Below are positions 36,302 through 45,027 of a stretch of 64,000 nt of DNA, in pieces. The position numbers and the translations under genes are program-made. Location: positions 62,001-126,000 of the forward strand of contig NZ_JACZCS010000010.1 of the NCBI RefSeq assembly GCF_014904745.1, read 5' to 3'. Every line of letters begins with the position of its first letter. Position 1 is the stretch's first letter. The notes under the pieces were generated by a model. That model worked only from the letters and a program-made list of their open reading frames with translations. It was not told the DNA's origin and ran no database searches. This stretch comes from Oricola nitratireducens. GTDB taxonomy: Bacteria > Pseudomonadota > Alphaproteobacteria > Rhizobiales > Rhizobiaceae.

Positions 36302-36814
36302 TCAGAGACGATACAAGATCGTGTCGTTCCAGAAGCGGTCGAGCCGCTGCATGGCGCGGTTCATCGCCTGGAATTCATCCGCGCCGATGCCGCCGACGGC
36401 TTCGATCGACAGGATGTGGCGGTTGTAGAGCTCGGTCACGACCTCGGCGACATCCTTGCCCTTTTCGGTCAGGCTGATGCGCACAGAACGGCGGTCCGTC
36501 TTCGATTTCTTGTGGTCGACGAAGCCCAGTTCAACCAGCTTCTTCAGGTTGTAGGACACGTTCGACCCGAGATAGTAGCCGCGCGAGCGCAGTTCGCCGG
36601 CGGTCAGGACGCTATCGCCGATATTGAACAGCAGCAGCGCCTGGACGGCATTGATATCGCTACGGCCATTGCGGTCGAATTCATCTTTCACCACATCAAG
36701 CAGACGCCGGTGCAACCGTTCGACGAGCTGCAGCGATTCCAGGTAAAGATCGCGGACTTCAGCTTCAGACGGCTTAACGGGCTTTGCGCCCACCATGTTG
36801 GTCGCATTCATCAT
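36302..36814 (-). CDS. ldtR: MarR-family regulator LdtR
   Basis: 170 residues. MarR winged helix with QALLLFNIGDSVLTAGEL, YYLGSNVSYNLKKLVELG and DRRSVRISLTEKG. The sequence and its position near the L,D-transpeptidase gene match LdtR, which in Liberibacter and Sinorhizobium activates ldtP and stress tolerance genes. Start ATG 36814, with ATG 36811 next to it. Between ldtR and ldtP sits the DUF1295 gene on the other strand. Confidence 0.88.
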   Translation of the reverse strand: MMNATNMVGAKPVKPSEAEVRDLYLESLQLVERLHRRLLDVVKDEFDRNGRSDINAVQALLLFNIGDSVLTAGELRSRGYYLGSNVSYNLKKLVELGFVDHKKSKTDRRSVRISLTEKGKDVAEVVTELYNRHILSIEAVGGIGADEFQAMNRAMQRLDRFWNDTILYRL

Positions 36815-36839
36815 GATCAGATTGCCTCTCTGTTATGCC

Positions 36840-36862
36840 GGTGATTGTTTTTTTATTTCACC
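36840..36862. promoter_or_regulatory. AT-rich inverted repeat upstream of ldtR, possible operator
   Basis: GGTGA at 36840-36844 and TCACC at 36858-36862 flank a T-rich core, 26 bp before the ldtR start. MarR proteins often bind such palindromes over their own promoter. Arms are only five base pairs, so this is a suggestion. Confidence 0.3.
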
Positions 36863-36950
36863 GTTGAGAGCAAACTACCCAATGCGACTAAAATTCGACT
36901 TAAAGCCCATCGTTAACGGGCGATTACCGAGCGTTCGTTTCCAAATATCG

Positions 36951-37382
36951 TTAATAATCATTTACGCGCTCGCGATAGCGCTGAATGGACAGGATGACGA
37001 TGAAAACGAACAGCACGGCAAGCGATATCGTGTGGCCGATCACGACATTGGGCCTGGCGGCGTAGCTGTCGGACCAGACGCCGTAGATCGAGATCTCGAT
37101 CAGGCAGGCGATCGTCCACAGCACGATGCCCCACGAGGTCACCATCCACAGCCCCATCGAGGCGCAGGGCAACAACACGGCAAGCGCCACGCACGGCACC
37201 TGCCAATGGACCGGAAGCAGATCGAAGCGTGGCAGCGTGTCGTTGGCAAGTCCGATCAGTTGCGCCCAGTAGGACAGTCCTGAGACCATGGCGATCGCGG
37301 CCATCAGGCGCAAAAACCAGACGAACACGGTCTGGACCATGCTCTGGCGCTGTTCCTTCATTTCGCCGCTCAGCGTCACCAT
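36951..37382 (-). CDS. DUF6163-like membrane protein
   Basis: 143 residues with four predicted membrane helices (about residues 20-40, 60-80, 83-103 and 112-132). I associate this protein beside hemB with a family named DUF6163 in Rhizobiales, from memory. Start ATG 37382, or ATG 37361. A longer frame to 38102 runs antisense to hemB and is discarded. Function unknown; divergent from hemB. Confidence 0.7.
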   Translation of the reverse strand: MVTLSGEMKEQRQSMVQTVFVWFLRLMAAIAMVSGLSYWAQLIGLANDTLPRFDLLPVHWQVPCVALAVLLPCASMGLWMVTSWGIVLWTIACLIEISIYGVWSDSYAARPNVVIGHTISLAVLFVFIVILSIQRYRERVNDY

Positions 37383-37494
37383 GTGACTTCGTTCCGATCC
37401 CCGGCCGCGTGATTCCCCGGCCGATAGCTTTGACGGATTTGGCATGCTAGGCAAACCCGGCAATCGAACAAAGGCAATATGTCGGGGTACGACA

Positions 37495-38496
37495 ATGACG
37501 CGGAGCGTTGACGAGATTACCGGAGGAAAGCGGCTGCGCCGCATGCGCAAGGCCGACTGGTCGCGCCGCCTGGTGCGCGAGACCGAACTTACAACGAGCG
37601 ACCTGATCTGGCCGATCTTCCTGATCGAGGGCGAGAACAGGACAGAGGCAATCGCAGCGATGCCGGGCGTCGAGCGCCTGACCGTCGACTTGGCGGTCAA
37701 GGCCGCCGAAGAGGCCGCGAAGCTCGGCATTCCGGCGATCGCCACCTTTCCCAATGTCGCGATGGAAAAACGCGACACGACCGGCAGCCATTCGCTCGAC
37801 GCCGACAATCTGATCAACCGGGCAACACGCGCCATCAAGGCCGCCGTGCCGGAAATCGGCATCATCACCGATGCCGCGCTCGATCCGTTCACCGACCACG
37901 GCCATGACGGCATCCTGCGCGACGGCATCATCGTCAACGACGAATCGGTCGCCCAGATCGCCAAGGCGGCGGTCGGACAGGCCGAGGCCGGCGCCGACAT
38001 CATCGCGCCATCGGACATGATGGACGGACGGATCGGCGCGATCCGCGACGCGCTCGACGCTGCCGGCTTCCAGGACGTTGCGATCATGTCGTATGCGACC
38101 AAGTTCGCCTCGGCCTGCTACGGCCCCTACCGCGAGGCGATCGGTACCTCGGGCCTGCTGAAAGGCGACAAGAAGACCTATTACATCGATCCCGCCAATA
38201 CCGAGGAAGCGCTGCGCGAAACCGAGGCAGACATCGCCGAGGGCGCGGACATGGTGATGGTCAAGCCGGGTCTGCCCTATCTCGACATCTGCCACCGCGT
38301 GAAGGAGACTTTCCAGATCCCGACATATGTCTACCAAGTCTCCGGCGAATACGCGATGATCGAGGCGGCCGCAGCGAATGGCTGGATCGACGGCGAGCGG
38401 GTCATGATGGAGAGCCTGCTGGCGTTCAAACGCGCCGGCTGCGACGGCATCCTGACCTATTTCGCGCTGCGCGCGGCCCGCTTACTGAAGGGATAG
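37495..38496 (+). CDS. hemB: Delta-aminolevulinic acid dehydratase (porphobilinogen synthase)
   Basis: About 333 residues from ATG 37495 (an upstream ATG at 37444 is in frame but its extension is not typical). Condenses two aminolevulinates into porphobilinogen for heme. The two active-site lysines are in IMSYATKFASACYGPYREA and VMVKPGLPYLD. Other marks: IWPIFLIEGEN, MPGVERL, DPFTDHGHDG and DIIAPSDMMDGR. Confidence 0.95.
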   Translation: MTRSVDEITGGKRLRRMRKADWSRRLVRETELTTSDLIWPIFLIEGENRTEAIAAMPGVERLTVDLAVKAAEEAAKLGIPAIATFPNVAMEKRDTTGSHSLDADNLINRATRAIKAAVPEIGIITDAALDPFTDHGHDGILRDGIIVNDESVAQIAKAAVGQAEAGADIIAPSDMMDGRIGAIRDALDAAGFQDVAIMSYATKFASACYGPYREAIGTSGLLKGDKKTYYIDPANTEEALRETEADIAEGADMVMVKPGLPYLDICHRVKETFQIPTYVYQVSGEYAMIEAAAANGWIDGERVMMESLLAFKRAGCDGILTYFALRAARLLKG

Positions 38497-38559
38497 CGCG
38501 GGCCGGCAATCTTGATATCGCGGGCATGGCCTCCCACCTCAGTCGAAAGAGGAACGCTG

Positions 38560-39033
38560 ATGCAGAACACACAGACATTCGACGCGCCGGGCGGCAGCTA
38601 TTCGGACCGCTACGACGACTGGCGGCTGTTCGAGGGCGTGCGCACGCGGCGCATCTTCGCCTTCCTGATCGACTACGCGATGGTGTTCATCCTGATCGTC
38701 GTCGCGGTGCCGGTCATCTTCCTGATGGGCTTCGCGACATTCGGCGCGGCTTGGCTGCTCTACACGATCCTGACGCCGATGGTCGCGCTGCTCTATATCG
38801 GCTGGACTGTCGGCGGCCAGGCGCAGGCGACGATCGGCATGCGGATCGCCGGCATCCGGCTCGAGCGCTATGACGGACGGCGAATCGATTTCATCACGGC
38901 AATCGTCCACGCGGTGCTGTTCTGGGCGCAAACCGCGTTCCTGCCGCTGCTGCTGGCGCCGCTCTTCCTCGAACACAAACGCACACTGCATGATTTGGCA
39001 CTTGGAATCGTCGCTGTGCGCTCCGAGCGTTGA
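38560..39033 (+). CDS. RDD family membrane protein
   Basis: 157 residues from ATG 38560, which has AGAGGAA seven bases upstream. RDD signature residues are in RTRRIFAFLIDYAMVF (R and D) and the family's GQTIGMRI-like loop AQATIGMRIAGIRLER; three membrane helices. The end RTLHDLALGIVAV is typical. Role unknown; similar genes follow hemB in many Rhizobiales. Confidence 0.88.
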   Translation: MQNTQTFDAPGGSYSDRYDDWRLFEGVRTRRIFAFLIDYAMVFILIVVAVPVIFLMGFATFGAAWLLYTILTPMVALLYIGWTVGGQAQATIGMRIAGIRLERYDGRRIDFITAIVHAVLFWAQTAFLPLLLAPLFLEHKRTLHDLALGIVAVRSER

Positions 39034-39103
39034 CGCCTTCGGAAAGGTATATTGACCTTTGGCCGCTTCTCGCCAAATCTGGTAGTGAAGCGAGACTGGC
39101 GGC

Positions 39104-39853
39104 ATGACACAGCATTCACCAAAATCTCCGCAGTTTTTCCTGACGTCGCCGTCACCCTGCCCCTATCTGGAAGGCCAGTACGAGCGCAAGGTGTTCACCC
39201 ATCTCGTCGGCGAGAAGGCCGCGGAGATGAACGACCTCCTGACCCAGGGCGGTTTCCGCCGCAGCCAGAACATCGCCTACCGGCCGGCCTGCGAAACCTG
39301 CCGGGCCTGCGTCTCGGTACGCATCCTCGTCGACGAATTCGAGCCGTCGAAGAACCTGCGCCGCATCATGGGCGTCAATAACGACCTGATCGGCACCGAA
39401 CACAAGGCGGAACCGACGAGCGAGCAATATTCGCTGTTCCGCCGCTATCTTGACGCCCGCCACAAGAAGGGCGGCATGTCGGAGATGACCGTGCTCGACT
39501 ATGCGATGATGGTGGAGGACACGCATGTGCCGACGACGATCATCGAATACCGCAAGCGTGGGCCCGACAGTTTCGTGACGGGAACCGGCGACGGGCCACT
39601 CGTCGCCGTTGCCCTGTCGGACCGCATGTCCGACGGCTTTTCGATGGTCTATTCCTTCTTCGACACGGAGCAGCCGCAGCGTTCGCTCGGCACCTGGATG
39701 ATCCTCGACCATATCGCGAGAGCGCGGGCGCGTGGCCTGCCGCATGTTTATCTCGGCTACTGGGTCGAAGGATCGCGCAAGATGGCGTACAAGACCCGCT
39801 TCCAGCCGCAGGAGCACCTGACCACGACCGGCTGGGAACGCTTCGAAGACTGA
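39104..39853 (+). CDS. bpt: Aspartate/glutamate leucyltransferase Bpt
   Basis: 249 residues. Adds a leucine to the N-terminus of proteins that start with Asp or Glu, marking them for Clp[19 protein letters not shown], the Cys cluster [27 protein letters not shown] and [15 protein letters not shown] are typical of the ATE/Bpt family. Start ATG 39104. Confidence 0.93.
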   Translation: MTQHSPKSPQFFLTSPSPCPYLEGQYERKVFTHLVGEKAAEMNDLLTQGGFRRSQNIAYRPACETCRACVSVRILVDEFEPSKNLRRIMGVNNDLIGTEHKAEPTSEQYSLFRRYLDARHKKGGMSEMTVLDYAMMVEDTHVPTTIIEYRKRGPDSFVTGTGDGPLVAVALSDRMSDGFSMVYSFFDTEQPQRSLGTWMILDHIARARARGLPHVYLGYWVEGSRKMAYKTRFQPQEHLTTTGWERFED

Positions 39854-39884
39854 CCGCCGCCACTTTCCCGGACAATCGCCCTAT

Positions 39885-40787
39885 ATGACGCCACACCAGA
39901 AAGGCTTGCTGCTGACCGGATTCGGCGGCCTTGTCCTCTCCTTCGACATTCCTGTCTTGCGCCTTGCCGATGGCGACATCTGGTCGGTCCAGCTGGTGCG
40001 GGCCGGTCTCGGTCTCGCCATGGCGCTGCTGATGTCGGGTGCGATCGGGCTCTGGCGCGGCCGCGCCGTCGTCCTGATCCCGGGCAAGACCGGCGCCGCC
40101 GTGGCCGTGCTTTACGGCCTGTCGGCCATCGCCTTCGTCGCCGCCGTCTTCAACACGGCGGCGGCCAATATCGTCTTCATCCTGTCGTTCAACACGATGT
40201 TCGCCGCGCTTTTATCCTGGCTGTTCCTAGGCGAGCGCCCTGCCCGCGCGACGCTCGCGACGATGGCAGTGATGGTCGCCGCCGTGATGCTGATCGTCGG
40301 CGACAGCGTGCGCACCGGCAACCTGTTCGGAGACCTGATGGCGCTCGCCGTCGCCTTGCTGCTGTCGATCGGGATCACGATCACGCGCCAGAGCGGCCGC
40401 GACATGGGATTTGCGCCGATGATCGGCGGCGTGCTGCCACTCCTGCTCGCCATCGCGATGATCGTGCCGCAGGAAAGCTTCGCCGGAAGAATCGGCAATC
40501 CATGGTGGCTGTTTCTCGACGGCGCCGTGCTGATCCCTATCTCTTTCTGGTGCCTCGCCACCGGGCCGAAATACATCTCGGGCCCGGAGGTGGCGATGTT
40601 CTATCTCCTGGAAACGGTGCTCGCCCCGGTCTGGATCTGGCTGGTTTTCAAGGAAACGCCGACACCGGCGGCCCTTGCCGGCGGCGCGATCATCACCACC
40701 GCGCTGGCGGCGCATTCGATCTGGCAATACCGGCGCGAGAAACGCCGCGCGGCGGCACCGGCCGCCGTCAGGAGCCGAGGCCGATAA
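39885..40787 (+). CDS. DMT/EamA family exporter
   Basis: 300 residues with ten membrane helices in two EamA repeats (the first ending near VMLIVGDSV, the second starting near GNLFGDLMALAVALLLS). Metabolite or drug exporter with unknown substrate. It follows bpt by 31 bp. Its end overlaps the convergent flavin reductase gene by 20 bp. Confidence 0.88.
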   Translation: MTPHQKGLLLTGFGGLVLSFDIPVLRLADGDIWSVQLVRAGLGLAMALLMSGAIGLWRGRAVVLIPGKTGAAVAVLYGLSAIAFVAAVFNTAAANIVFILSFNTMFAALLSWLFLGERPARATLATMAVMVAAVMLIVGDSVRTGNLFGDLMALAVALLLSIGITITRQSGRDMGFAPMIGGVLPLLLAIAMIVPQESFAGRIGNPWWLFLDGAVLIPISFWCLATGPKYISGPEVAMFYLLETVLAPVWIWLVFKETPTPAALAGGAIITTALAAHSIWQYRREKRRAAAPAAVRSRGR

Positions 40788-41271
40788 AGCGGCCGTGCAC
40801 ATAGCCGAGCGGCGCGGCGGGCGTGGAGGCGAATTCCAGCACGCGCCCGATCAGCACGTCATGGTCGCCCGCCTCGACGATTTTCTCCAGCACGCAGTCG
40901 AACCATGCAACCGACCCATCGATCACCGTCCGGTTGGTCGGCAGGCGCGTCACCGGGAGACCGGCAAAACGCTCGGCCGAGGTTCCGCGCGCAAAGCGGC
41001 GCGCAACGGCTTCCTGGTCGGCGCCGAGGATGCTGACGGTATAGCCGCGCGAATTCGTGAAGGCCTCGTGGCTTGCCGTCGTCTTCTGGACGCTCCACAG
41101 CACCAGGGCCGGATCGAGCGACACGGTGTTGAAGGAATTGCAGGTCATGCCGTAATCGGCGCCCTTGTAATGCGTCGTCACCACGGTGATGCCCGTGGCG
41201 AAGCATCCCATGGCTTCTTTCAGGGCCGCGTGGTTCAACGCTTCGAGATTGAGATGGGCGTCGGCGTTCAT
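40768..41271 (-). CDS. Flavin reductase-like FMN-binding protein
   Basis: 167 residues. Family marks: MGCFATGITVVTT, GMTCNSFNTVSLDPALVLWSV, FTNSRGYTVSIL and the end GYVHGRFIGL. Such proteins reduce flavin for a partner oxygenase; none is adjacent here. ATG 41271 with AGGA 11 nt upstream. Partner unknown. Confidence 0.9.
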   Translation of the reverse strand: MNADAHLNLEALNHAALKEAMGCFATGITVVTTHYKGADYGMTCNSFNTVSLDPALVLWSVQKTTASHEAFTNSRGYTVSILGADQEAVARRFARGTSAERFAGLPVTRLPTNRTVIDGSVAWFDCVLEKIVEAGDHDVLIGRVLEFASTPAAPLGYVHGRFIGLGS

Positions 41272-41624
41272 GGTACTGGTTTTCCTCAAGGAATTTCCTT
41301 GCCTTCGGCGGGATGTAGCAAGTCGCGACACTTCCCGCGTTTCGTTTCGTTTCGTCCGTCAGGCGTCCGGTAAACTGCCGGTGTTTTCAAGCCCGTTCGC
41401 GCCCAAGACCGGCATAATGCCAGCCGGAAGCGCCATAATCCATGCCCTTGCGGCCGCGCATGCTGCAACTTCGCGTTTTACGGTTACCGTACGCGCGAAC
41501 GGCGGCCTCGCCGGCGCGGCCCGGCGCCCGGAAGAGCCATCCGGCTGATATGGCCACGCCAAACCGGCGGACAAGCCCGGAAGCCGCAGATTTCACTGAA
41601 ACCGATCCTGTCGCGCTGTGGAGC
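41272..41624. other. Intergenic, no gene recognised
   Basis: 353 bp without a supported coding frame. A perfect palindrome CAAGGAAATTCCTTG (read on the minus strand, 41288-41302) sits just ahead of the flavin reductase start and may bind its regulator. The segment 41341-41360 has a simple TTTCG repeat. Confidence 0.4.
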
Positions 41625-41897
41625 TAGAGCCGTTCATCTTTAAATGGAAGCAGTTAGATGGAATGGATTTTTCGTTCCGGCAAGGAGAACACCGCAGCGC
41701 GATATGAATATCGCGCGAGGATTTCGACGCAGCCGGGGCGGAAAAGCCATCCGAGCCGACAAGGCTTTGGAACTTCGTTCCAAACTGCAATCGTGTGCAC
41801 TTGGCCTTTCGCGTCCCGGACGGCGTCGCTTCACGCTCCTTGCCAGGCCACGAAATTCCGGCGTTCAAACGATTCCATATAAAGATGAACGGCTCTA
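41625..41897. repeat. MITE-like element with 25-bp terminal inverted repeats
   Basis: The ends 41625-41649 and 41873-41897 are inverted repeats of 25 bp with one mismatch (outer sequence TAGAGCCGTTCATCTTTA). Inside, imperfect inverted similarity continues (TTTCGT and GGCAAGGAG occur in both arms). Total 273 bp, no coding frame. The right end supplies the TAG stop of the glutamine amidotransferase gene. Non-autonomous intergenic repeats like this are frequent in Rhizobiales; copy number elsewhere cannot be judged. Confidence 0.75.
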
Positions 41898-42617
41898 CAC
41901 AGCTGCGGGACCGAACCAGCGGTCGAGAAACGCCGCATACCAATCCTTCAAAGCCGCGTCGTGGGCGTCGAAGCCGGCGTCCTGTTCCTCGATAGACTGC
42001 GTGCCCGGCTTGCCGATCGTCTCGCCGTGGTCCTGCTGCCACTGGTCGAGGATCGCGCGGGTCACTTCCGGGTGAAACTGCAGCGCGATGGTCTTGTCAC
42101 CGGCCTGGAAGGCCTGGTTCGGGAAGACCTCGCCATGGGCGAGCGGCGTGACACCCCTCGGCATCTCCCAGCCCTGCGAATTGCCTGCGAGCACCTTCAT
42201 GGCCTCCGGGAAATGCGCCCTGCCCGCCTCGGTCGGCTGCAGAGCGTAGAAACCGAAGGTGGCGTGATTCTCGGGATGGAAGTCGACGCGCGCGCCGTGC
42301 AGATGGGCGATTATCTGCGAGCCTAGGCAAATGCCGACCAGCGGCATGTCCTTCTCCATCACCTGTTCGGCGAAGCGCAACTCGTCGCGCAGATAGGGCG
42401 CCTCGTCGAGGTGGGTGACATATTGCGGCCCGCCCATCAACAGGACCCCGCCCTCGTCGCCGGTCAACTCGGGCAGCGGCTCTCCGCGCCACGGATCGAC
42501 GACGCGGACGTCATGGCCGCGCGCGACCAGATGCTGCCGGCCGAAATCGGGTTCGACAGGCTCCCAGTGTTCGATGACGTAGATTGTCCTGTTCAATGCG
42601 CGCGCCGGCTCATCCAT
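41895..42617 (-). CDS. Class I glutamine amidotransferase-like protein
   Basis: 240 residues. The triad is recognisable: Cys in MPLVGICLGSQIIAH and His-Glu in ALQFHPEVTR. It resembles stand-alone GMP-synthase-like amidotransferases of unknown acceptor. The gene starts inside the 3' end of the GH25 lysozyme gene (25-bp overlap) and its TAG stop is the outermost triplet of the adjacent repeat element, so the C-terminus may have been set by the insertion. Confidence 0.88.
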   Translation of the reverse strand: MDEPARALNRTIYVIEHWEPVEPDFGRQHLVARGHDVRVVDPWRGEPLPELTGDEGGVLLMGGPQYVTHLDEAPYLRDELRFAEQVMEKDMPLVGICLGSQIIAHLHGARVDFHPENHATFGFYALQPTEAGRAHFPEAMKVLAGNSQGWEMPRGVTPLAHGEVFPNQAFQAGDKTIALQFHPEVTRAILDQWQQDHGETIGKPGTQSIEEQDAGFDAHDAALKDWYAAFLDRWFGPAAV

Positions 42618-43570
42618 TCGTACCAGCCACGTTCTGAACCATTGAAAACGTTCAGGTCAATATTTTCCGGCACGCCGCGCGCCTGGCCGGTGCCGGAATA
42701 TTGCCAGAAGGCCCAGTCGCGGTCGGAATAGATTTCGTCCGGATGCGCCGCGACCGAGCGAAGCCAGAACGGATAGTCCCTGAACTGGCCGCGCAGATTG
42801 TCCTTGTAGAAGTCCGGCGACGTATAAATGATCGGGCGCTGACCATAGTGACGCTCGAGCGCGTCGAGGAAGACCTGCATCTTCTCGAGGACGTCCTGGC
42901 GGGTCGGGCGGTGCCTGCAGGTCTGGGAATGGGCGTTCCACTCGACGTCGAGCACGGGCGGCAAGGCGCCCTTCACCTTCGGCACATTGCGGATGAACCA
43001 TTTGGCCTGGTCGCGCGCGGTGCGGCACCAGTAGAAGAAATGATAGGCGCCGCGCGGCACGCCGGCTTCGGCCGCCGCCTTCCAGTTGCGCCTGAAGGCG
43101 TCGTCGACGTGATCGATGCCCTCGGTCGCCTTGATGAAGGCGAAATTGGCGCCCTGCTTGCGCAAGGTGTGCCAGTCGATGTCGCCCTGCCAGCGCGAGA
43201 CGTCGACGCCGTGGACCGGAAAATGCTTCGGCGCGGCGCGGCCGAAACTTACCGGCTTGGCGTCGTCGAATTTCTGGTTGTAGACCTTCGGGCGGCCGGA
43301 CGACACGGCGCCGGGCGGGGCGACGAAGGCGACTTCCTCCTCGGGCATGACTTCGGGCGGGAACAGGGCCGCGCGCGCCGGCGAGACCGGCGTTCCGCCC
43401 GCCATCGCCATGACCTCGCCCTCGCCGCCGACATCCTCGGAAGGGACCGGCGCAGGAACGATGGAACTGACGGTCTCGCTGGAGGGCTGCAGGTCGAGCA
43501 CGTCGAGCTTGGACGACGCGGTACAGCCGCTCACCGCCACCGCGAGGATGGCCGGAATTAAAAAACGCAT
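42593..43570 (-). CDS. GH25 lysozyme, lipoprotein
   Basis: 325 residues from ATG 43570. The lipobox AVSGC at residues 13-17 predicts a lipoprotein. A low-complexity Pro/Val-rich stretch of about 100 residues precedes the glycoside hydrolase 25 domain: VHGVDVSRWQGDIDW, FAFIKATEG and PPVLDVEWN hold the catalytic acids; WAFWQYSGTG closes the barrel. It cuts peptidoglycan, probably for wall remodelling. It overlaps the amidotransferase gene. Confidence 0.92.
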   Translation of the reverse strand: MRFLIPAILAVAVSGCTASSKLDVLDLQPSSETVSSIVPAPVPSEDVGGEGEVMAMAGGTPVSPARAALFPPEVMPEEEVAFVAPPGAVSSGRPKVYNQKFDDAKPVSFGRAAPKHFPVHGVDVSRWQGDIDWHTLRKQGANFAFIKATEGIDHVDDAFRRNWKAAAEAGVPRGAYHFFYWCRTARDQAKWFIRNVPKVKGALPPVLDVEWNAHSQTCRHRPTRQDVLEKMQVFLDALERHYGQRPIIYTSPDFYKDNLRGQFRDYPFWLRSVAAHPDEIYSDRDWAFWQYSGTGQARGVPENIDLNVFNGSERGWYEWMSRRAH

Positions 43571-43759
43571 GATCACCCGTACGCAAAACAGAGTGGGGTC
43601 CGGCGCGCATTCGCGCACCAACCCTCAGCGTTAACGGAAAATGACTAAGGCCGAGTCAATTCGAATGATTAACGGAGGGTGAATCGGGGCGGGTTTTCGC
43701 CGCCGAGTCGTCTGTCCCATCCTTAAGCTTCGCTTCGCTCGCTGATGGGCCCCTGCCGC

Positions 43760-44452
43760 TCACGACGTGTCTTCCCGTTCCAGAGACAGCGCCAGCGCAT
43801 GGCATTCGGTGAGAATGTCATCGACCGCGTGAAACGCCCGCTTGCGGCGGCCGGGCGGCCAGCCGGGGCGCATGGGCGAGACATATTTGCTTCGGTTGAG
43901 ACCGAGGTCGCGTTTGGCCCGCCAGCGGGCAAGGCGTTTCGCATGGCCGTCGAGATCGTCCAGCGCGCGTTTCAGCGCGGCGAGACGGCGGCGGAGACGG
44001 GTCGCGTCCATCGCGTCTTCGGGCGTGGGGATCCGGATTTCGGGGATCGGGCGCGGTTCGGAAACGCCGATCACGCAGATGCGCGGGAAGGATTTCGCGC
44101 GGCGGCGGCGCGGGCGGAAATCGAAGCGCTTGCGCGGATCGAGCAGCGGAAGAGCCGCGACGGCGGGGACGGATGTGGTGGATGTTGTGGTTGTTGTGGC
44201 GGCTTGTTTGCGGGGCGCCACCACCACAACAAGGTCGCGCGCGGCGATGACGATCAGGCGGCGGACGGCGGATTCGGCCGCACGGAGTATGCGCAGGATG
44301 TGGTTATGCAGGTGGCGCGGCAAAGTCGTCGCGGTTACTCCCCCGGCGAGGCCAGCCATGGCGAACAGTGCCGCGAGAACGCGCAGAAGCGCATCGCGGT
44401 TGCGGGCAATCGCCTTGTCCCAGTTGATCGTGTGTCCTTGCGCGTTCGTCAT
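43760..44452 (-). CDS. Hypothetical protein, Arg-rich, one membrane segment
   Basis: 230 residues from ATG 44452. An N-terminal hydrophobic segment (residues about 23-43), a conserved block LPRHLHNHILRILRAAESAVRRLIVIAARDLVVV, a Thr run (TTTTTSTTS) and an Arg-rich C-terminal half including RRRLAALKRALDDL. I have the impression of a conserved rhizobial hypothetical but cannot name it. The longer frame to 44572 is unsupported. Confidence 0.6.
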   Translation of the reverse strand: MTNAQGHTINWDKAIARNRDALLRVLAALFAMAGLAGGVTATTLPRHLHNHILRILRAAESAVRRLIVIAARDLVVVVAPRKQAATTTTTSTTSVPAVAALPLLDPRKRFDFRPRRRRAKSFPRICVIGVSEPRPIPEIRIPTPEDAMDATRLRRRLAALKRALDDLDGHAKRLARWRAKRDLGLNRSKYVSPMRPGWPPGRRKRAFHAVDDILTECHALALSLEREDTS

Positions 44453-44562
44453 TCGGGCAAGGGTAAGGGAGGTGTCGGGGAGGTGGATAAGTCGCGGCGC
44501 GGATTCGGCGATTGGCCGCCGAGCACCGGACTTGCTGGCTGTTTTTGGTGGTCGCTTCGCGA

Positions 44563-44701
44563 CGACCCCCACCCTGCATCCCTCCCCACAAGGGGGAGGG
44601 AGGACAGCGACGCCGGCGCTTCCACCTGCGCCATCGCACCAGGTACGGCTTCATGCCCACGACATCCCTCCCCCTTGTGGGGAGGGATGAAGGGTGGGGG
44701 T
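44563..44701. repeat. Palindromic intergenic repeat
   Basis: Left arm 44563-44603 and right arm 44662-44701 are imperfect inverted repeats (CCCCACCCTGCATCCCTCCC against GGGAGGGATGAAGGGTGGGG), each arm also self-complementary around CCACAAGGGGG and CCCCCTTGTGG. Total 139 bp, no gene. This type of GC-rich palindrome is common between genes in Rhizobiales. The rest of the gap, 44453-45027, shows no other feature. Confidence 0.75.
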
Positions 44702-45027
44702 ACGATGAATGGCGGGATGCCGGATGCGGTTCTGGCTTCACAGCCAATCGCGGACATCCATCCGTACGGCCATGCGCGCGATACGTCGCCGCGGCGGGAC
44801 TGGCGGGTGCCAGCCCTGCGCGTTCAGCATTCGAAACCGATTACCAGATCGCGTCGCCCGCCCGCAACGCCACATCTCGCAATCGGGTGGATTCGCGTCC
44901 GCGCGGCAATATCCGCAAATGCAACGCTAGCGTGTAATCGATCACAGACGGAGATCACCGGCAAAGGAACAATGGCCATCACGGAAGGGACAATTTCCAC
45001 ACCAGATGCAAAAAAGGAGTTCCAGTG

